Source: Planctomycetaceae bacterium
GTDB lineage: Bacteria; Planctomycetota; Planctomycetia; Pirellulales; Thermoguttaceae
Assembly: GCA_003532715.1 (NCBI GenBank)
Contig: DOEZ01000117.1
Location: 2,190 to 11,063 of the forward strand
Direction: 5' to 3'
DNA: 8,874 nucleotides
Below, one piece after another: positions 1 to 7,313 of the stretch; within the stretch, counting starts at the first letter, position 1, and every line of letters starts with the position of its first letter. Under the pieces are notes generated by a model that was not told the origin of the DNA, ran no database searches, and was given only the letters and a program-made list of their open reading frames with translations. Made by a program: the position numbers and the translations under genes.

Positions 1-3
1 CGG

Positions 4-20
4 CACTGGCGGAGCCAGTG
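4..20. repeat. Perfect short palindrome, likely dispersed intergenic repeat
   Basis: CACTGGC (4-10) and GCCAGTG (14-20) are exact reverse complements around a GGA loop, giving a 7-bp hairpin. GTGGCACT (18-25) has a second exact reverse complement, AGTGCCAC, at 46-53, so the whole 2-53 stretch is built from one motif in both orientations. Similar CACTGGC/GCCAGTG hairpins recur between genes in planctomycete genomes as I remember them; that is recall, not a search. There is no T-run after the stem, so a classic intrinsic terminator for a gene to the left is not supported. Confidence 0.5.
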
Positions 21-53
21 GCACTCGGCTTTCTCCCCAGTCGACAGTGCCAC

Positions 54-730
54 CCTGCCGTCACGAAATGCCCTCGGTCGATGTACCCGAAGCAATCCGC
101 CGAAGCTCCTTGGGCGCGTCGATGGGAGCGACCGAGGTTTCGAACTGCAAGCGAGTCGCGAACGTCGGTCGATTTCACCGACGCAGATTCATGAGTCCGG
201 CCAGGTGGAGTCGGTGTGTCGCACCGACGCCCGCGAGGAGCCGCTTCCGTAGTGGCCGGGTTTCTCCAGCCTGACGGGGGGTATCCATCGTCTTGCGGTT
301 TGTCACATTCGCGTCCATTCTCATGGCTTCTCGGGGCTCAGGTTGACGAGATGGCAATTTCGGATTCGCTGATCCAGTGGAGTGGCTGAAACGGACTGGC
401 AGACCGTCGCGCCGCAGCACTTGAACATATCCGGACACCCGGTGCCCAGGACCACTGCCGCCGGTTCCCCATCCCGGCCAGCGGATCAACCGATCCACGT
501 GCCCGACGAGGCGATCCAAATGGCCGGATTTGCCGCGGGTTCTTGATCGCGACCGGCGTCCACACTAAGATCAGGGGCGTCACGTACCATCATAAGTTCT
601 ATCCGTTGACACGGAGAAGCGTGATCGCCATTGCTGGTATTCGATCCCGCCTCACCTCCCACTGGGACCCCAACCGCTCTTTCCCGCCAGTTACTCCCCC
701 CACATCGATCCTTGCACACGAGTTCTACCC
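54..730. other. Long non-coding stretch upstream of the glycosidase operon
   Basis: I see no gene here. The open frames on both strands are short, overlap one another, are rich in Arg, Ser and Pro as expected of random GC-rich sequence, and contain no recognisable motif. No transposase fragment, tRNA or terminator stands out. The right end must hold the promoter of the hydrolase operon, but only a good -35-like TTGACA at 606-611 can be found, without a convincing -10 partner. An eroded gene remains possible. Confidence 0.5.
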
Positions 731-3226
731 ATGACCACGAGATCGCCGATCGTCTTGTTTGTCTTCGTAGCGGTACTTTCGATCACTTTGACTCCGTCGG
801 CGGGGGCCGTTGCGCCGACGGCCAGCGAGATGGCCGAATCACGGCGATGGACATCGGCGATGTTCGAGGGCATTGCGCCGGCGACGACGCTCCAGCCCGG
901 TCTCGAAGTCGTGGCCAATTACGACCTGATTCAGAAGAACGCCCGCTTCGGAAAGCCGCTGAAGCTGGCCAGCGGCCGTTACTCGCATGGCCTCTTCTGT
1001 CACGCCAACAGCAGGATCGTCGTCCGATTGCCTTCGCCGGGCAAAACGTTCGAGGCGATGGCGGGCATCGACAGCAACGAACAGACCATGGGCGGCCGAG
1101 GCACCGTGGTTTTCGCCGTGCAGGTTGGCGGAAGAGACGCGTTCCGCTCGCCAGCGCAGCGGGAGGGAATGCCGGCCCTGCCAGTCAAGGTTGATCTGGC
1201 GGGCGTCAAAGAGTTCACGCTGGAGGCGAGCGACTCCGGCGATGGAATCAGTTGCGACCAAGCCGATTGGGCCGACGCCAAGATCGCGTTGGCCAACGGC
1301 AAGACCGTCTGGCTGGACGATCTGCCGATGGCCGGCGGTCCGGCGGTGGCCGATCCGAGCCATCCGCCGTTTTCGTTCGTCTACGATGGCCGGCCTTCGT
1401 CCGAGTTGTTGAAGGATTGGAAGGTGCAACGATCCTCGAAGCAGCTCGATCCGCAACGCACCGAATGGACTCTTACCTACACCGATCCGAAGACTGGGCT
1501 CATCGTGTGCGCCGTGGGAATTGAATATCACGATTTTCCGACGGTCGAATGGACGCTGCACTTCAAGAACCCGAGCACGGCCGCAACGCCGATCCTGGAG
1601 AACATCCAGGCCCTGGACATGAGGTTGGCCAGGGGGCACTATGGCGAGTTCTTGCTGCATAACGCCGTGGGCAGTCCGTGCATGCCAAACGACTACGGCC
1701 CGTTGGAGACCCCGCTACCACCGAAGACCGAAAAACGCTTCGGCGCCGCCGGCGGCCGGCCGACCAATACCGATTGGTCGTACTTCAATCTGGAGACGCC
1801 CACCGGGCATGGCGTGATTGTGGTCGTGGGTTGGCCAGGCCAGTGGTCGTCGCTCTGGACTCGCGACGATGACGTCGGTCTGCGCGTGCGGGCAGGGCAG
1901 GAGCTGACTCATTTGAAGCTGCTTCCGGGCGAGGAGATCCGTTCGCCGTTGGTGGTGCTTCAGTTTTGGTCGGGCGACTGGATTCGATCGCAAAACATCT
2001 GGCGCCGCTGGATGCTCGCCCACAACGTGCCCAAGCCGAGCGGAAGACTGCCGCGGCCCGAGTTGTTCGGTTGCAGTTCGCATTTCTTCAGCGAGATGTG
2101 TGATGCCAACGAAGATAACCAGAAGCAGTGCATCGACCGTTACTTGGAGGAGAAGATTCCCATAGGCCATTGGTGGATGGATGCCGGCTGGTATCCGTGC
2201 GCCCCGGTCGGTTGGACGAAGACCGGCACCTGGGAAGTCGATACGCGGCGATTTCCCCAAGGACTCAAGGCAATCAGCGATCATGCGCACTCGAAAGGCG
2301 TTAAGACGATTCTCTGGTTCGAGCCCGAGCGAGTGCATCCCGACACTTGGCTGACGAAGACGCACCCCGAGTGGGTCTTGGGCGGAACGGGCGGAGGGCT
2401 GTTGAACCTGGGAAACCCCGACGCCTGGAAGTGGCTCACCAACCACGTCGACAAGCTCATGACCGAACAGGGGATCGATCTATATCGCCAGGATTTCAAT
2501 ATGGATCCGCTCTCCTACTGGCGTGGCGCCGATGCGCCCGAGCGCCAGGGGATTGCCGAGATTCGTCACGTCGAAGGTTATCTCGCCTACTGGGATGAAT
2601 TACTCAAACGCCATCCCGCCATGTTCATTGATTCGTGCGCTTCAGGCGGGCGGCGGAACGATTTGGAGACGATGCGGCGAGCCATTCCGTTGTGGCGCAC
2701 CGATTATCGCTGTGAACCGATCGGCACGCAGTGTTGCAGCTACGGCATTTCGCTGTGGCTGCCCCTTTCCGGCACCGGCGCGGCCGACGTCGATGCGTAC
2801 GTGTTCCGCAGCAACATGGTTCCGTTCACCAACTGTCTGTTCGATATCCGCAATAAAAAGCTCGATTACGATTTGGTTCGCAAGTTGGTTGGCCAGTGGA
2901 GCGCGATCGCCGACGGCTACTTCGGCGATTTCTATCCACTGACGATGTATAGCACCAGCGCGGACACCTGGATGGCATGGCAATTTGATCGTCCGGAAAC
3001 AGGCAGCGGCTTCGTGCAGGCGTTTCGCCGCGACAAGTGCATCTTCGAGATCGGACGGCTCAAGCTGCATGGATTGGACCCGGATAGCATCTACGAGGTG
3101 ACAAACTTGGACGTCGGCCAGCCGCGGCAATTCGCCGGGAAGGAACTGATGGCAAAAGGACTGCCCGTGACCATATCCGATCAGCCGGGCGCGGTGGTAA
3201 TCGCGTACAAGAAGGTGAATCCTTGA
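731..3226 (+). CDS. Secreted NPCBM + GH36-like alpha-galactosidase (melibiase family)
   Basis: An 831-residue exported glycoside hydrolase, expected to release alpha-linked galactose-type sugars with retention of configuration. Residues 1-26 form a Sec signal peptide (hydrophobic VLFVFVAVLSITL, cleavage near AGA). This supports the ATG at 731, which has no clear Shine-Dalgarno. Residues about 48-197 are an NPCBM domain, with the hallmark segments HGLFCHANS, FEAMAGID and DQADWADAKIAL. A beta-sandwich (about 205-430) leads into a TIM barrel (about 445-740) and a C-terminal beta domain. Clan GH-D motifs are present: WMDAGW (D484, expected sugar binding), WFEPE from W529, YRQDFN with presumed nucleophile D588, CASGGRR from C636, and WRTD with presumed acid/base D658. 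The usual Lys two residues before the nucleophile is Arg586. It is the first gene of a two-gene operon and its stop overlaps the next start. The family assignment is firm; the substrate (alpha-galactoside, alpha-GalNAc or other) is inferred. Confidence 0.9.
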   Translation: MTTRSPIVLFVFVAVLSITLTPSAGAVAPTASEMAESRRWTSAMFEGIAPATTLQPGLEVVANYDLIQKNARFGKPLKLASGRYSHGLFCHANSRIVVRLPSPGKTFEAMAGIDSNEQTMGGRGTVVFAVQVGGRDAFRSPAQREGMPALPVKVDLAGVKEFTLEASDSGDGISCDQADWADAKIALANGKTVWLDDLPMAGGPAVADPSHPPFSFVYDGRPSSELLKDWKVQRSSKQLDPQRTEWTLTYTDPKTGLIVCAVGIEYHDFPTVEWTLHFKNPSTAATPILENIQALDMRLARGHYGEFLLHNAVGSPCMPNDYGPLETPLPPKTEKRFGAAGGRPTNTDWSYFNLETPTGHGVIVVVGWPGQWSSLWTRDDDVGLRVRAGQELTHLKLLPGEEIRSPLVVLQFWSGDWIRSQNIWRRWMLAHNVPKPSGRLPRPELFGCSSHFFSEMCDANEDNQKQCIDRYLEEKIPIGHWWMDAGWYPCAPVGWTKTGTWEVDTRRFPQGLKAISDHAHSKGVKTILWFEPERVHPDTWLTKTHPEWVLGGTGGGLLNLGNPDAWKWLTNHVDKLMTEQGIDLYRQDFNMDPLSYWRGADAPERQGIAEIRHVEGYLAYWDELLKRHPAMFIDSCASGGRRNDLETMRRAIPLWRTDYRCEPIGTQCCSYGISLWLPLSGTGAADVDAYVFRSNMVPFTNCLFDIRNKKLDYDLVRKLVGQWSAIADGYFGDFYPLTMYSTSADTWMAWQFDRPETGSGFVQAFRRDKCIFEIGRLKLHGLDPDSIYEVTNLDVGQPRQFAGKELMAKGLPVTISDQPGAVVIAYKKVNP
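3209..3216 (+). promoter_or_regulatory. Ribosome binding site for the TTG start at 3223
   Basis: AGAAGGTG lies six bases before the TTG, inside the last codons of the upstream hydrolase gene. It is the best Shine-Dalgarno-like match near the overlap and favours TTG over the in-frame ATG at 3256, which has only a weak CAGGA at 3242-3246. Confidence 0.45.
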
Positions 3227-5769
3227 GAACAAACCCATCCACAGGATACGCGGTCATGGCCGCGGTCCTAGGAGGAACACTGATATCCGTCGGCAGTGTC
3301 GCGGTCGGTCTGGACGCGGAGGTCTTGTTCAACCGCCAGTGGGCGGCGCAAGCGTTCTCCGAGAACACCGTCGAGACCAAGCCGAAGAACTGCCTGACAG
3401 TCGTCCATGAGGACATGGCCGGAGACACCAAACTAGGCCGGTGCGCCGCGGTGGGTGGTCCGCCCATGAGGCTTGGGGACAAGGTCTATGAGCACGGTAT
3501 TGGGGTCAACTCTCGCAGCGTGATACGGATAGACCTGGAGAAGCCCGCGAAGAGATTCACTTCCGTTATTGGGTTGGACCGGAACGTGGACAACTCCGCG
3601 GCGTCGGTCAGGTTTCACGTGAGCGTTGATGGCAAGGACTTGTTCGCGACCGATATCATCAGGGCGGGCGATGCACCGAGGGCCATCGATGTGCCGCTGG
3701 GCGGCGCAAGGTCGGTTGAACTCATCGTCGATGTCGGCGGCGATGATCGCGGTTGGGACCAGGCCGACTGGGCCGATGCGAAGATTGTGCTGGAGGACGG
3801 CTCGGAACTCTGGTTGGACGATATTGCCAGGCAGATGACGCCCGCGGGGGGGCTGCCGTTCTCGTTCGTCTACGGCGGAAAGCACTCATCAGAGTTCATC
3901 AACGAGTGGAAACGGGAGGTCAAGGACGAGAGGGTCGGCGACACCAAGAACCGCAGGACTCTCACTCTGACCGATCCGAACACCGGACTCGAGGTCAAGG
4001 CAGTCTGCACGGTATATCTGGATACGGCCGGCGTCGATTGGACCGTCTACTTCACGAACAAGGGAAGCAACGATAGCCCCATCCTTGAACAGGTCAGAGC
4101 GGTTGACGCCACCGTGGGCATTGGCATAGGGTCCAGCGTGGTGATCCACCGGCTCAACGGCGGTCCGTGCGCGACCGACGACTGGATGCCCTTCGACCAG
4201 GCTGTTCCCACCGGACAGAAGGTGGAGTTCTCGGCCACGAACGGCCGGTCGTCGAACGTCTCCCCGTGGTTCAATATCGACTGGGGCGGGGGAGGGGTGA
4301 TCACGGCCATCGGTTGGTCGGGCCAATGGACGGCGTCGGTTGAACTCCGAGACGGCAATCTTCGTACCCAGGCTGGAATGCAGAACCTACACACAGTTCT
4401 ACATCCGGGGGAAGGCATCCGCAGTCCGCGGATCATGCAGCTCTACTGGCAGGGCGGGGACCAGTATCGCGCCTACAACCTTTTCCGCCGCACCATGCTC
4501 GCTCATATCATGCCGAGGATAGACGGCAAGATCGTGGAACCGCCCATTGTCCACCTGAGCACGTCGTTCTACGAGTTGAACCACTCGAACGAGCAGGACG
4601 TGCTCTCGCATTTGGATTCCCTGGAAGGCCTGGGTTTCGAGATGTTTTGGCTGGACGCGTATTGGATGGGACCGTGGGGCTTTCCTAACAGCGTGGGAAA
4701 CTACGGATTTCCGATTGAGCGGGCGGAGCCCAAGGACCGCTTCCCGCATGGCGTGAAGGCGATTGGCGACGCCGTGGAGAAGGCCGGGCTGAGGTACCTG
4801 ATGTGGTTCGAGCCAGAGAGAGTGGCTGGCGGAACCTACATCGCCAAGGAGCATCCGGAGTGGGTCATCGGCGGGTCAGGCGGCGGGCTGTACAATCACG
4901 GCGTGCCCGAGGCTCGCAAGTTCATGACCGACTACCTGAATGCCGCCATCCACGAGTACAAACTGACCTGCCTAAGGATCGACTACAACATCGATCCACT
5001 GGGGGCTTGGCAGTCGATGGATGCAAAGGACCCCAACCGCGTCGGGATGACCGAGATGCGGTACGTCGAAGGACTCTACCAGATGTGGGACGACATCTTG
5101 AAGGCGAATCCGAAGCTCTTCATCGACGACTGCGCAAGTGGTGGCCGGAGGGTTGACCTGGAAGCCGTCTCTCGCGCGCTCGTGCTCTGGCGAAGCGACA
5201 ATACGTGTGATATGCTCGACCACAATCCGAACACCATCGCGTTCGCGGCTCTCAAGAACCAGTTGATGAGCGCGGGTCTGAACCGTTACCTCCCATTCAG
5301 CACCGCCGGGCAGATGGGCGCGACGCCCTATCTGTTCCGTAGCGGGTTCAACGGCGGGATATCCTTCAGCGAGGATATTCGCGGCAAGGACTACCCTCGC
5401 GACCTCCTAAAGCAGGGCATTGCCGAAGGCAAGCGGATTCGGAAGTACTTCCACGGGAACTTCTACCCGCTTTCGGAGGTCAACACAAACCCGCGAGATT
5501 GGTGCATAATGCAGTATCATCGACCGGACAAGCGGGATGGCATCGTCATGGCGTTCCGCCGCGATGAGTCACCGTATGGCAGCTACAACTGCCATCTCCG
5601 AGAGATCGACCCGACGGCAACCTATCAAGTCGTGATGTATCCTACCTACGAGCCCGAGACGCCCCTTACGATGAAGGGTTCCGATCTGAAGAAGCTGACT
5701 ATCGAGATCGACGAGAGCCCGGGGTCGCTGATCGTTGAGTATAAGCAGCTGCAGTCAGTGGCTGAATGA
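3223..5769 (+). CDS. Second secreted NPCBM + GH36-like glycosidase, coupled to the first
   Basis: An 848-residue paralogue of the preceding enzyme with the same domain order. The signal peptide is about 1-32 (hydrophobic VMAAVLGGTLISVGSVAVG), followed by NPCBM at about 55-200 (HGIGVNS, VIGLDRNVD, DQADWADAKIVL), a beta-sandwich, a TIM barrel and a C-terminal beta domain. Clan GH-D residues are D478 in WLDAYW, WFEPE from W528, presumed nucleophile D587 in LRIDYN, CASGGRR from C637, and presumed acid/base D659 in WRSD. The chosen start is TTG at 3223, sharing TTGA with the upstream stop and preceded by AGAAGGTG at 3209-3216. An in-frame ATG at 3256 (residue 12) would shorten the signal peptide's N-region but is possible. 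The pocket differs from its neighbour: DAYW replaces DAGW and is followed by an aromatic/Gly-rich loop, and the sequence after the acid/base is unrelated. AGG/AGA Arg codons are far commoner than in the first gene. A related but different substrate is likely. Confidence 0.88.
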   Translation: MRTNPSTGYAVMAAVLGGTLISVGSVAVGLDAEVLFNRQWAAQAFSENTVETKPKNCLTVVHEDMAGDTKLGRCAAVGGPPMRLGDKVYEHGIGVNSRSVIRIDLEKPAKRFTSVIGLDRNVDNSAASVRFHVSVDGKDLFATDIIRAGDAPRAIDVPLGGARSVELIVDVGGDDRGWDQADWADAKIVLEDGSELWLDDIARQMTPAGGLPFSFVYGGKHSSEFINEWKREVKDERVGDTKNRRTLTLTDPNTGLEVKAVCTVYLDTAGVDWTVYFTNKGSNDSPILEQVRAVDATVGIGIGSSVVIHRLNGGPCATDDWMPFDQAVPTGQKVEFSATNGRSSNVSPWFNIDWGGGGVITAIGWSGQWTASVELRDGNLRTQAGMQNLHTVLHPGEGIRSPRIMQLYWQGGDQYRAYNLFRRTMLAHIMPRIDGKIVEPPIVHLSTSFYELNHSNEQDVLSHLDSLEGLGFEMFWLDAYWMGPWGFPNSVGNYGFPIERAEPKDRFPHGVKAIGDAVEKAGLRYLMWFEPERVAGGTYIAKEHPEWVIGGSGGGLYNHGVPEARKFMTDYLNAAIHEYKLTCLRIDYNIDPLGAWQSMDAKDPNRVGMTEMRYVEGLYQMWDDILKANPKLFIDDCASGGRRVDLEAVSRALVLWRSDNTCDMLDHNPNTIAFAALKNQLMSAGLNRYLPFSTAGQMGATPYLFRSGFNGGISFSEDIRGKDYPRDLLKQGIAEGKRIRKYFHGNFYPLSEVNTNPRDWCIMQYHRPDKRDGIVMAFRRDESPYGSYNCHLREIDPTATYQVVMYPTYEPETPLTMKGSDLKKLTIEIDESPGSLIVEYKQLQSVAE

Positions 5770-6143
5770 GGATAACGAATGCTGCGGATAACGGATCAGA
5801 ACGATTCTTTGCCACTGGCGTTGAAGCGGGGGCGTTGAAACGACGAGGGACCGAGTCGATCGCCTTGTCCTGTTCGATTCGCTCGTACCGCGCCGGCCAA
5901 ACATCCCGGCCGTCGGCGTGGCCCGAAACTTGGCCGCCCGACTCAAGCCGCTCCTTCCACTCCCTCTTCCAGACTCTGCCGCCGGGCATTGTAGTAGAAA
6001 CGGCGGGGGATGGCAAGATGGGGGGTGGAGAAATTGGAATTGGAATTGGAATTAGGGATTAGGAAGCCGGGGTTATGGGGATTAGGGTCGCGCGAGGCAG
6101 CGAAATGGGAGGTCCTGTTCTTGTGTTGATCGCCACGGCGGGG
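5770..6143. other. Non-coding gap after the hydrolase operon
   Basis: No supported gene. Reverse-strand frames across 5755-6155 are open, but they run through the hexamer repeat and show no domain motif. No hairpin followed by a T-run appears after the stop at 5769, so the operon's terminator is not identified. GGATAACG occurs twice (5770-5777 and 5786-5793), and GCGTTGAA twice (5818-5825 and 5832-5839). These are minor direct repeats of unknown meaning. Confidence 0.45.
6033..6086. repeat. Degenerate hexamer repeat (ATTGGA / ATTAGG)
   Basis: Three perfect tandem ATTGGA copies (6033-6050) run into ATTAGG (6051-6056), a second ATTAGG at 6058-6063 and a third at 6081-6086. This is a simple-sequence tract in non-coding DNA with one substituted base between the two unit types. 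It looks like slippage-generated sequence. No function is indicated. Confidence 0.75.
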
Positions 6144-6149
6144 TAGAAT
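6121..6149 (+). promoter_or_regulatory. Possible sigma70-type promoter
   Basis: TAGAAT at 6144-6149 matches the -10 consensus at five of six bases. TTGTGT at 6121-6126, 17 bases upstream, has only the TTG core of a -35 box. It points at the small plus-strand frame starting at 6183/6207. Because the DNA is GC-rich, the -10 match is more notable than it would be elsewhere, but the evidence is still weak. Confidence 0.3.
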
Positions 6150-6206
6150 AACCATGGTCTTGGACTACTTCTTCCTGGCTCGGTGACCTTGTTCCCCGGT
6201 CGAATC

Positions 6207-6605
6207 ATGCCTGCCGCCTCTCGTTGGGTTCGTTCGCTCGCCGCGTGCGTTCTCGCATGCGCGGCGGTGGTGTTGGCGGCTTGGGCGGTGGACGATCGCG
6301 GCATGAATGCCACGGTCGCCGCCGAGTGGGCCGACCGCGAGGCGGCCCAGCCCGATTCCGACGTCCAGGTGCAATGGCCCGACGACCTCTTGGCCGACCC
6401 ATGGCGGTTGCCCGAGGGGTGCATTACGGAAGACAACTCGTCGCTCAGCCTTGCTTCGGGCGGTCGAAATCCGCATTCGTCCTCGACCGGCCGAGTCGGT
6501 TCCGGCGACAGTCGGCCGCCGAGAGGGCTGCGTCTCGTGGGCAGTGCGTCGCGGGCTAATCCCCGTCGCTCTCTTCGGATTCTCCTGTGCAAATGGGTCG
6601 TTTGA
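6207..6605 (+). CDS. Doubtful small exported or membrane-anchored protein
   Basis: A 132-residue frame from ATG 6207; a GTG at 6183 would add eight residues. It opens with a basic N-terminus and a hydrophobic stretch (SLAACVLACAAVVLAAWAV), like a signal peptide or anchor. An acidic, soluble-looking segment follows (VAAEWADREAAQPDSD, then VQWPDDLLADPWRLPEG). Up to about residue 70 the codons have the G/C-rich third positions of the real genes here. Beyond that the sequence becomes Ser/Arg-rich and less gene-like, so the true protein may end elsewhere through a frameshift, or the frame may be chance. There is no Shine-Dalgarno, and the only upstream signal is a weak promoter candidate at 6121-6149. 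I do not recognise a family. Confidence 0.35.
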   Translation: MPAASRWVRSLAACVLACAAVVLAAWAVDDRGMNATVAAEWADREAAQPDSDVQVQWPDDLLADPWRLPEGCITEDNSSLSLASGGRNPHSSSTGRVGSGDSRPPRGLRLVGSASRANPRRSLRILLCKWVV

Positions 6606-6766
6606 TTCGCGCGGCGCGATAGATTCGCTTCCGTCGAATTCTTCATCTCACTTCCATTCCCATTTGCTTACCGTGCAGCCTTGACCGCCCGCATGCGCGC
6701 CGCGAAAGAGTCGCGTTTCGCATCGCGCCCCATGTGGTCGCGCGTTCGCGTGACGGCCCTCGCTGC

Positions 6767-6774
6767 AAAAGGAG
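6767..6774 (+). promoter_or_regulatory. Strong ribosome binding site for the ATG at 6782
   Basis: AAAAGGAG sits seven bases before ATG 6782. It decides against a longer reading from GTG 6734, whose extra 16 residues are Arg-rich and unlike the rest of the protein. Confidence 0.7.
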
Positions 6775-6781
6775 ACTACTC

Positions 6782-7075
6782 ATGAAAACCTTGGAATCTT
6801 CCCCCAGTTCGCTCGGTGCATCGCCGGCGGAATTGCCCCAGTCGGTGACTCCCGCGCCCAAACGACGCGACGACACGCTTGCCGTTGGTTCGAACACCGC
6901 GCGTTGCAGTCACTGCAACAAGACCGTTGCGTACCACTACAGCCCGATCAATCACAAGAAGCAGCTCTTTCTTACCGTCTTCACCATCGGGCTGTGGCTC
7001 CCGTTGTGGCTCGGGATGACGCTTTGCCCGACCAAATTGTGCGACGAATGCGGCGGTCCCATTTGGAACGACTGA
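6782..7075 (+). CDS. Small zinc-knuckle membrane protein
   Basis: A 97-residue protein. Residues 1-40 are polar and probably disordered (Ser/Pro-rich). A CSHC knuckle follows (C42, C45), then a His-containing linker (H52, H58) and one hydrophobic helix at about 61-80 (QLFLTVFTIGLWLPLWLGMT). It ends with C82 and a second knuckle, CDEC (C87, C90). Two CxxC pairs flanking a hydrophobic segment suggest a single zinc site formed across a membrane-embedded hairpin, the layout known from LITAF-like domains. The SPINHKKQLFL..FTIGLWLPLW stretch also resembles small bacterial proteins with an NH..HL..T..T.GLW.P.W helix. The start is fixed by AAAAGGAG just upstream. It is probably co-transcribed with the next gene 27 bases away. 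Zinc binding and membrane insertion are inferences; the biological role is unknown. Confidence 0.75.
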   Translation: MKTLESSPSSLGASPAELPQSVTPAPKRRDDTLAVGSNTARCSHCNKTVAYHYSPINHKKQLFLTVFTIGLWLPLWLGMTLCPTKLCDECGGPIWND

Positions 7076-7090
7076 GCCTTCAAAACAAAC

Positions 7091-7095
7091 GAGGT
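7091..7095 (+). promoter_or_regulatory. Ribosome binding site for the ATG at 7103
   Basis: GAGGT ends seven bases before ATG 7103 within the 27-base gap between the two small genes. It supports the short frame as a translated gene. Confidence 0.55.
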
Positions 7096-7102
7096 ATGCA
7101 AG

Positions 7103-7300
7103 ATGTGGTTCTGGCTTCTCATCACCGCCCTCGGCGCGGTGACTCTCGTGGGCATCGTGTTCAGTAAACTGTTCTGGTGGTCCATGGCGGCGGCCGGCGT
7201 GGTATGGGCCGCCGGCGTCATGGTCGAGGTTGTCCTTGTTTTAAGGGACGAGCGGGCTTTCCGCCGTCATGCGAAGAAGGAGGCTGCTCGCCATGCGTAG
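7103..7300 (+). CDS. Small two-helix membrane protein
   Basis: A 65-residue protein, mostly hydrophobic. One helix runs about 2-21 (WFWLLITALGAVTLVGIVF) and a second about 25-47 (WWSMAAAGVVWAAGVMVEVVLVL). A strongly basic tail follows (RDERAFRRHAKKEAARHA), which by the positive-inside rule should be cytoplasmic, placing the short N-terminus there too. GAGGT upstream and the 27-base spacing from the zinc-knuckle gene argue for an operon. No family is recognised. It could be a partner of the preceding membrane protein, but only adjacency supports that. Confidence 0.65.
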   Translation: MWFWLLITALGAVTLVGIVFSKLFWWSMAAAGVVWAAGVMVEVVLVLRDERAFRRHAKKEAARHA

Positions 7301-7313
7301 AAATCCGTTCGGC

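Noticed and set aside
606..611. Exact TTGACA as a -35 box for the operon
   Set aside because: The hexamer 17 bases on (CATTGC, 629-634) barely matches a -10, and TGGTAT at 635-640 is too far away. A perfect -35 alone is not a promoter.
839..1660. Long reverse-strand open frame under the first glycosidase
   Set aside because: A shadow of the high-GC coding frame on the plus strand, where domains and catalytic motifs are unmistakable.
3270..3277. AGGAGGAA as a ribosome binding site for an internal start in the second glycosidase
   Set aside because: No ATG, GTG or TTG lies at a useful distance in frame, and starting there would remove the signal peptide. It is part of two Gly codons.
5891..5918. 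GC-rich imperfect hairpin downstream of the hydrolase operon
   Set aside because: The stem is short with bulges, it lies over 120 bases past the stop, and there is no T-run. It is not a convincing terminator.
5755..6016. Reverse-strand frame overlapping the end of the second glycosidase
   Set aside because: It overlaps the hydrolase's 3' end, has no recognisable domain, and all three reverse frames are similarly open here, as expected of GC-rich non-coding DNA.
6059..6646. Long reverse-strand open frame (195 codons)
   Set aside because: It runs through the hexamer repeat, is Arg/Ser/Thr/Ala-rich without any motif or hydrophobic pattern, and lies opposite a frame with a plausible signal sequence.
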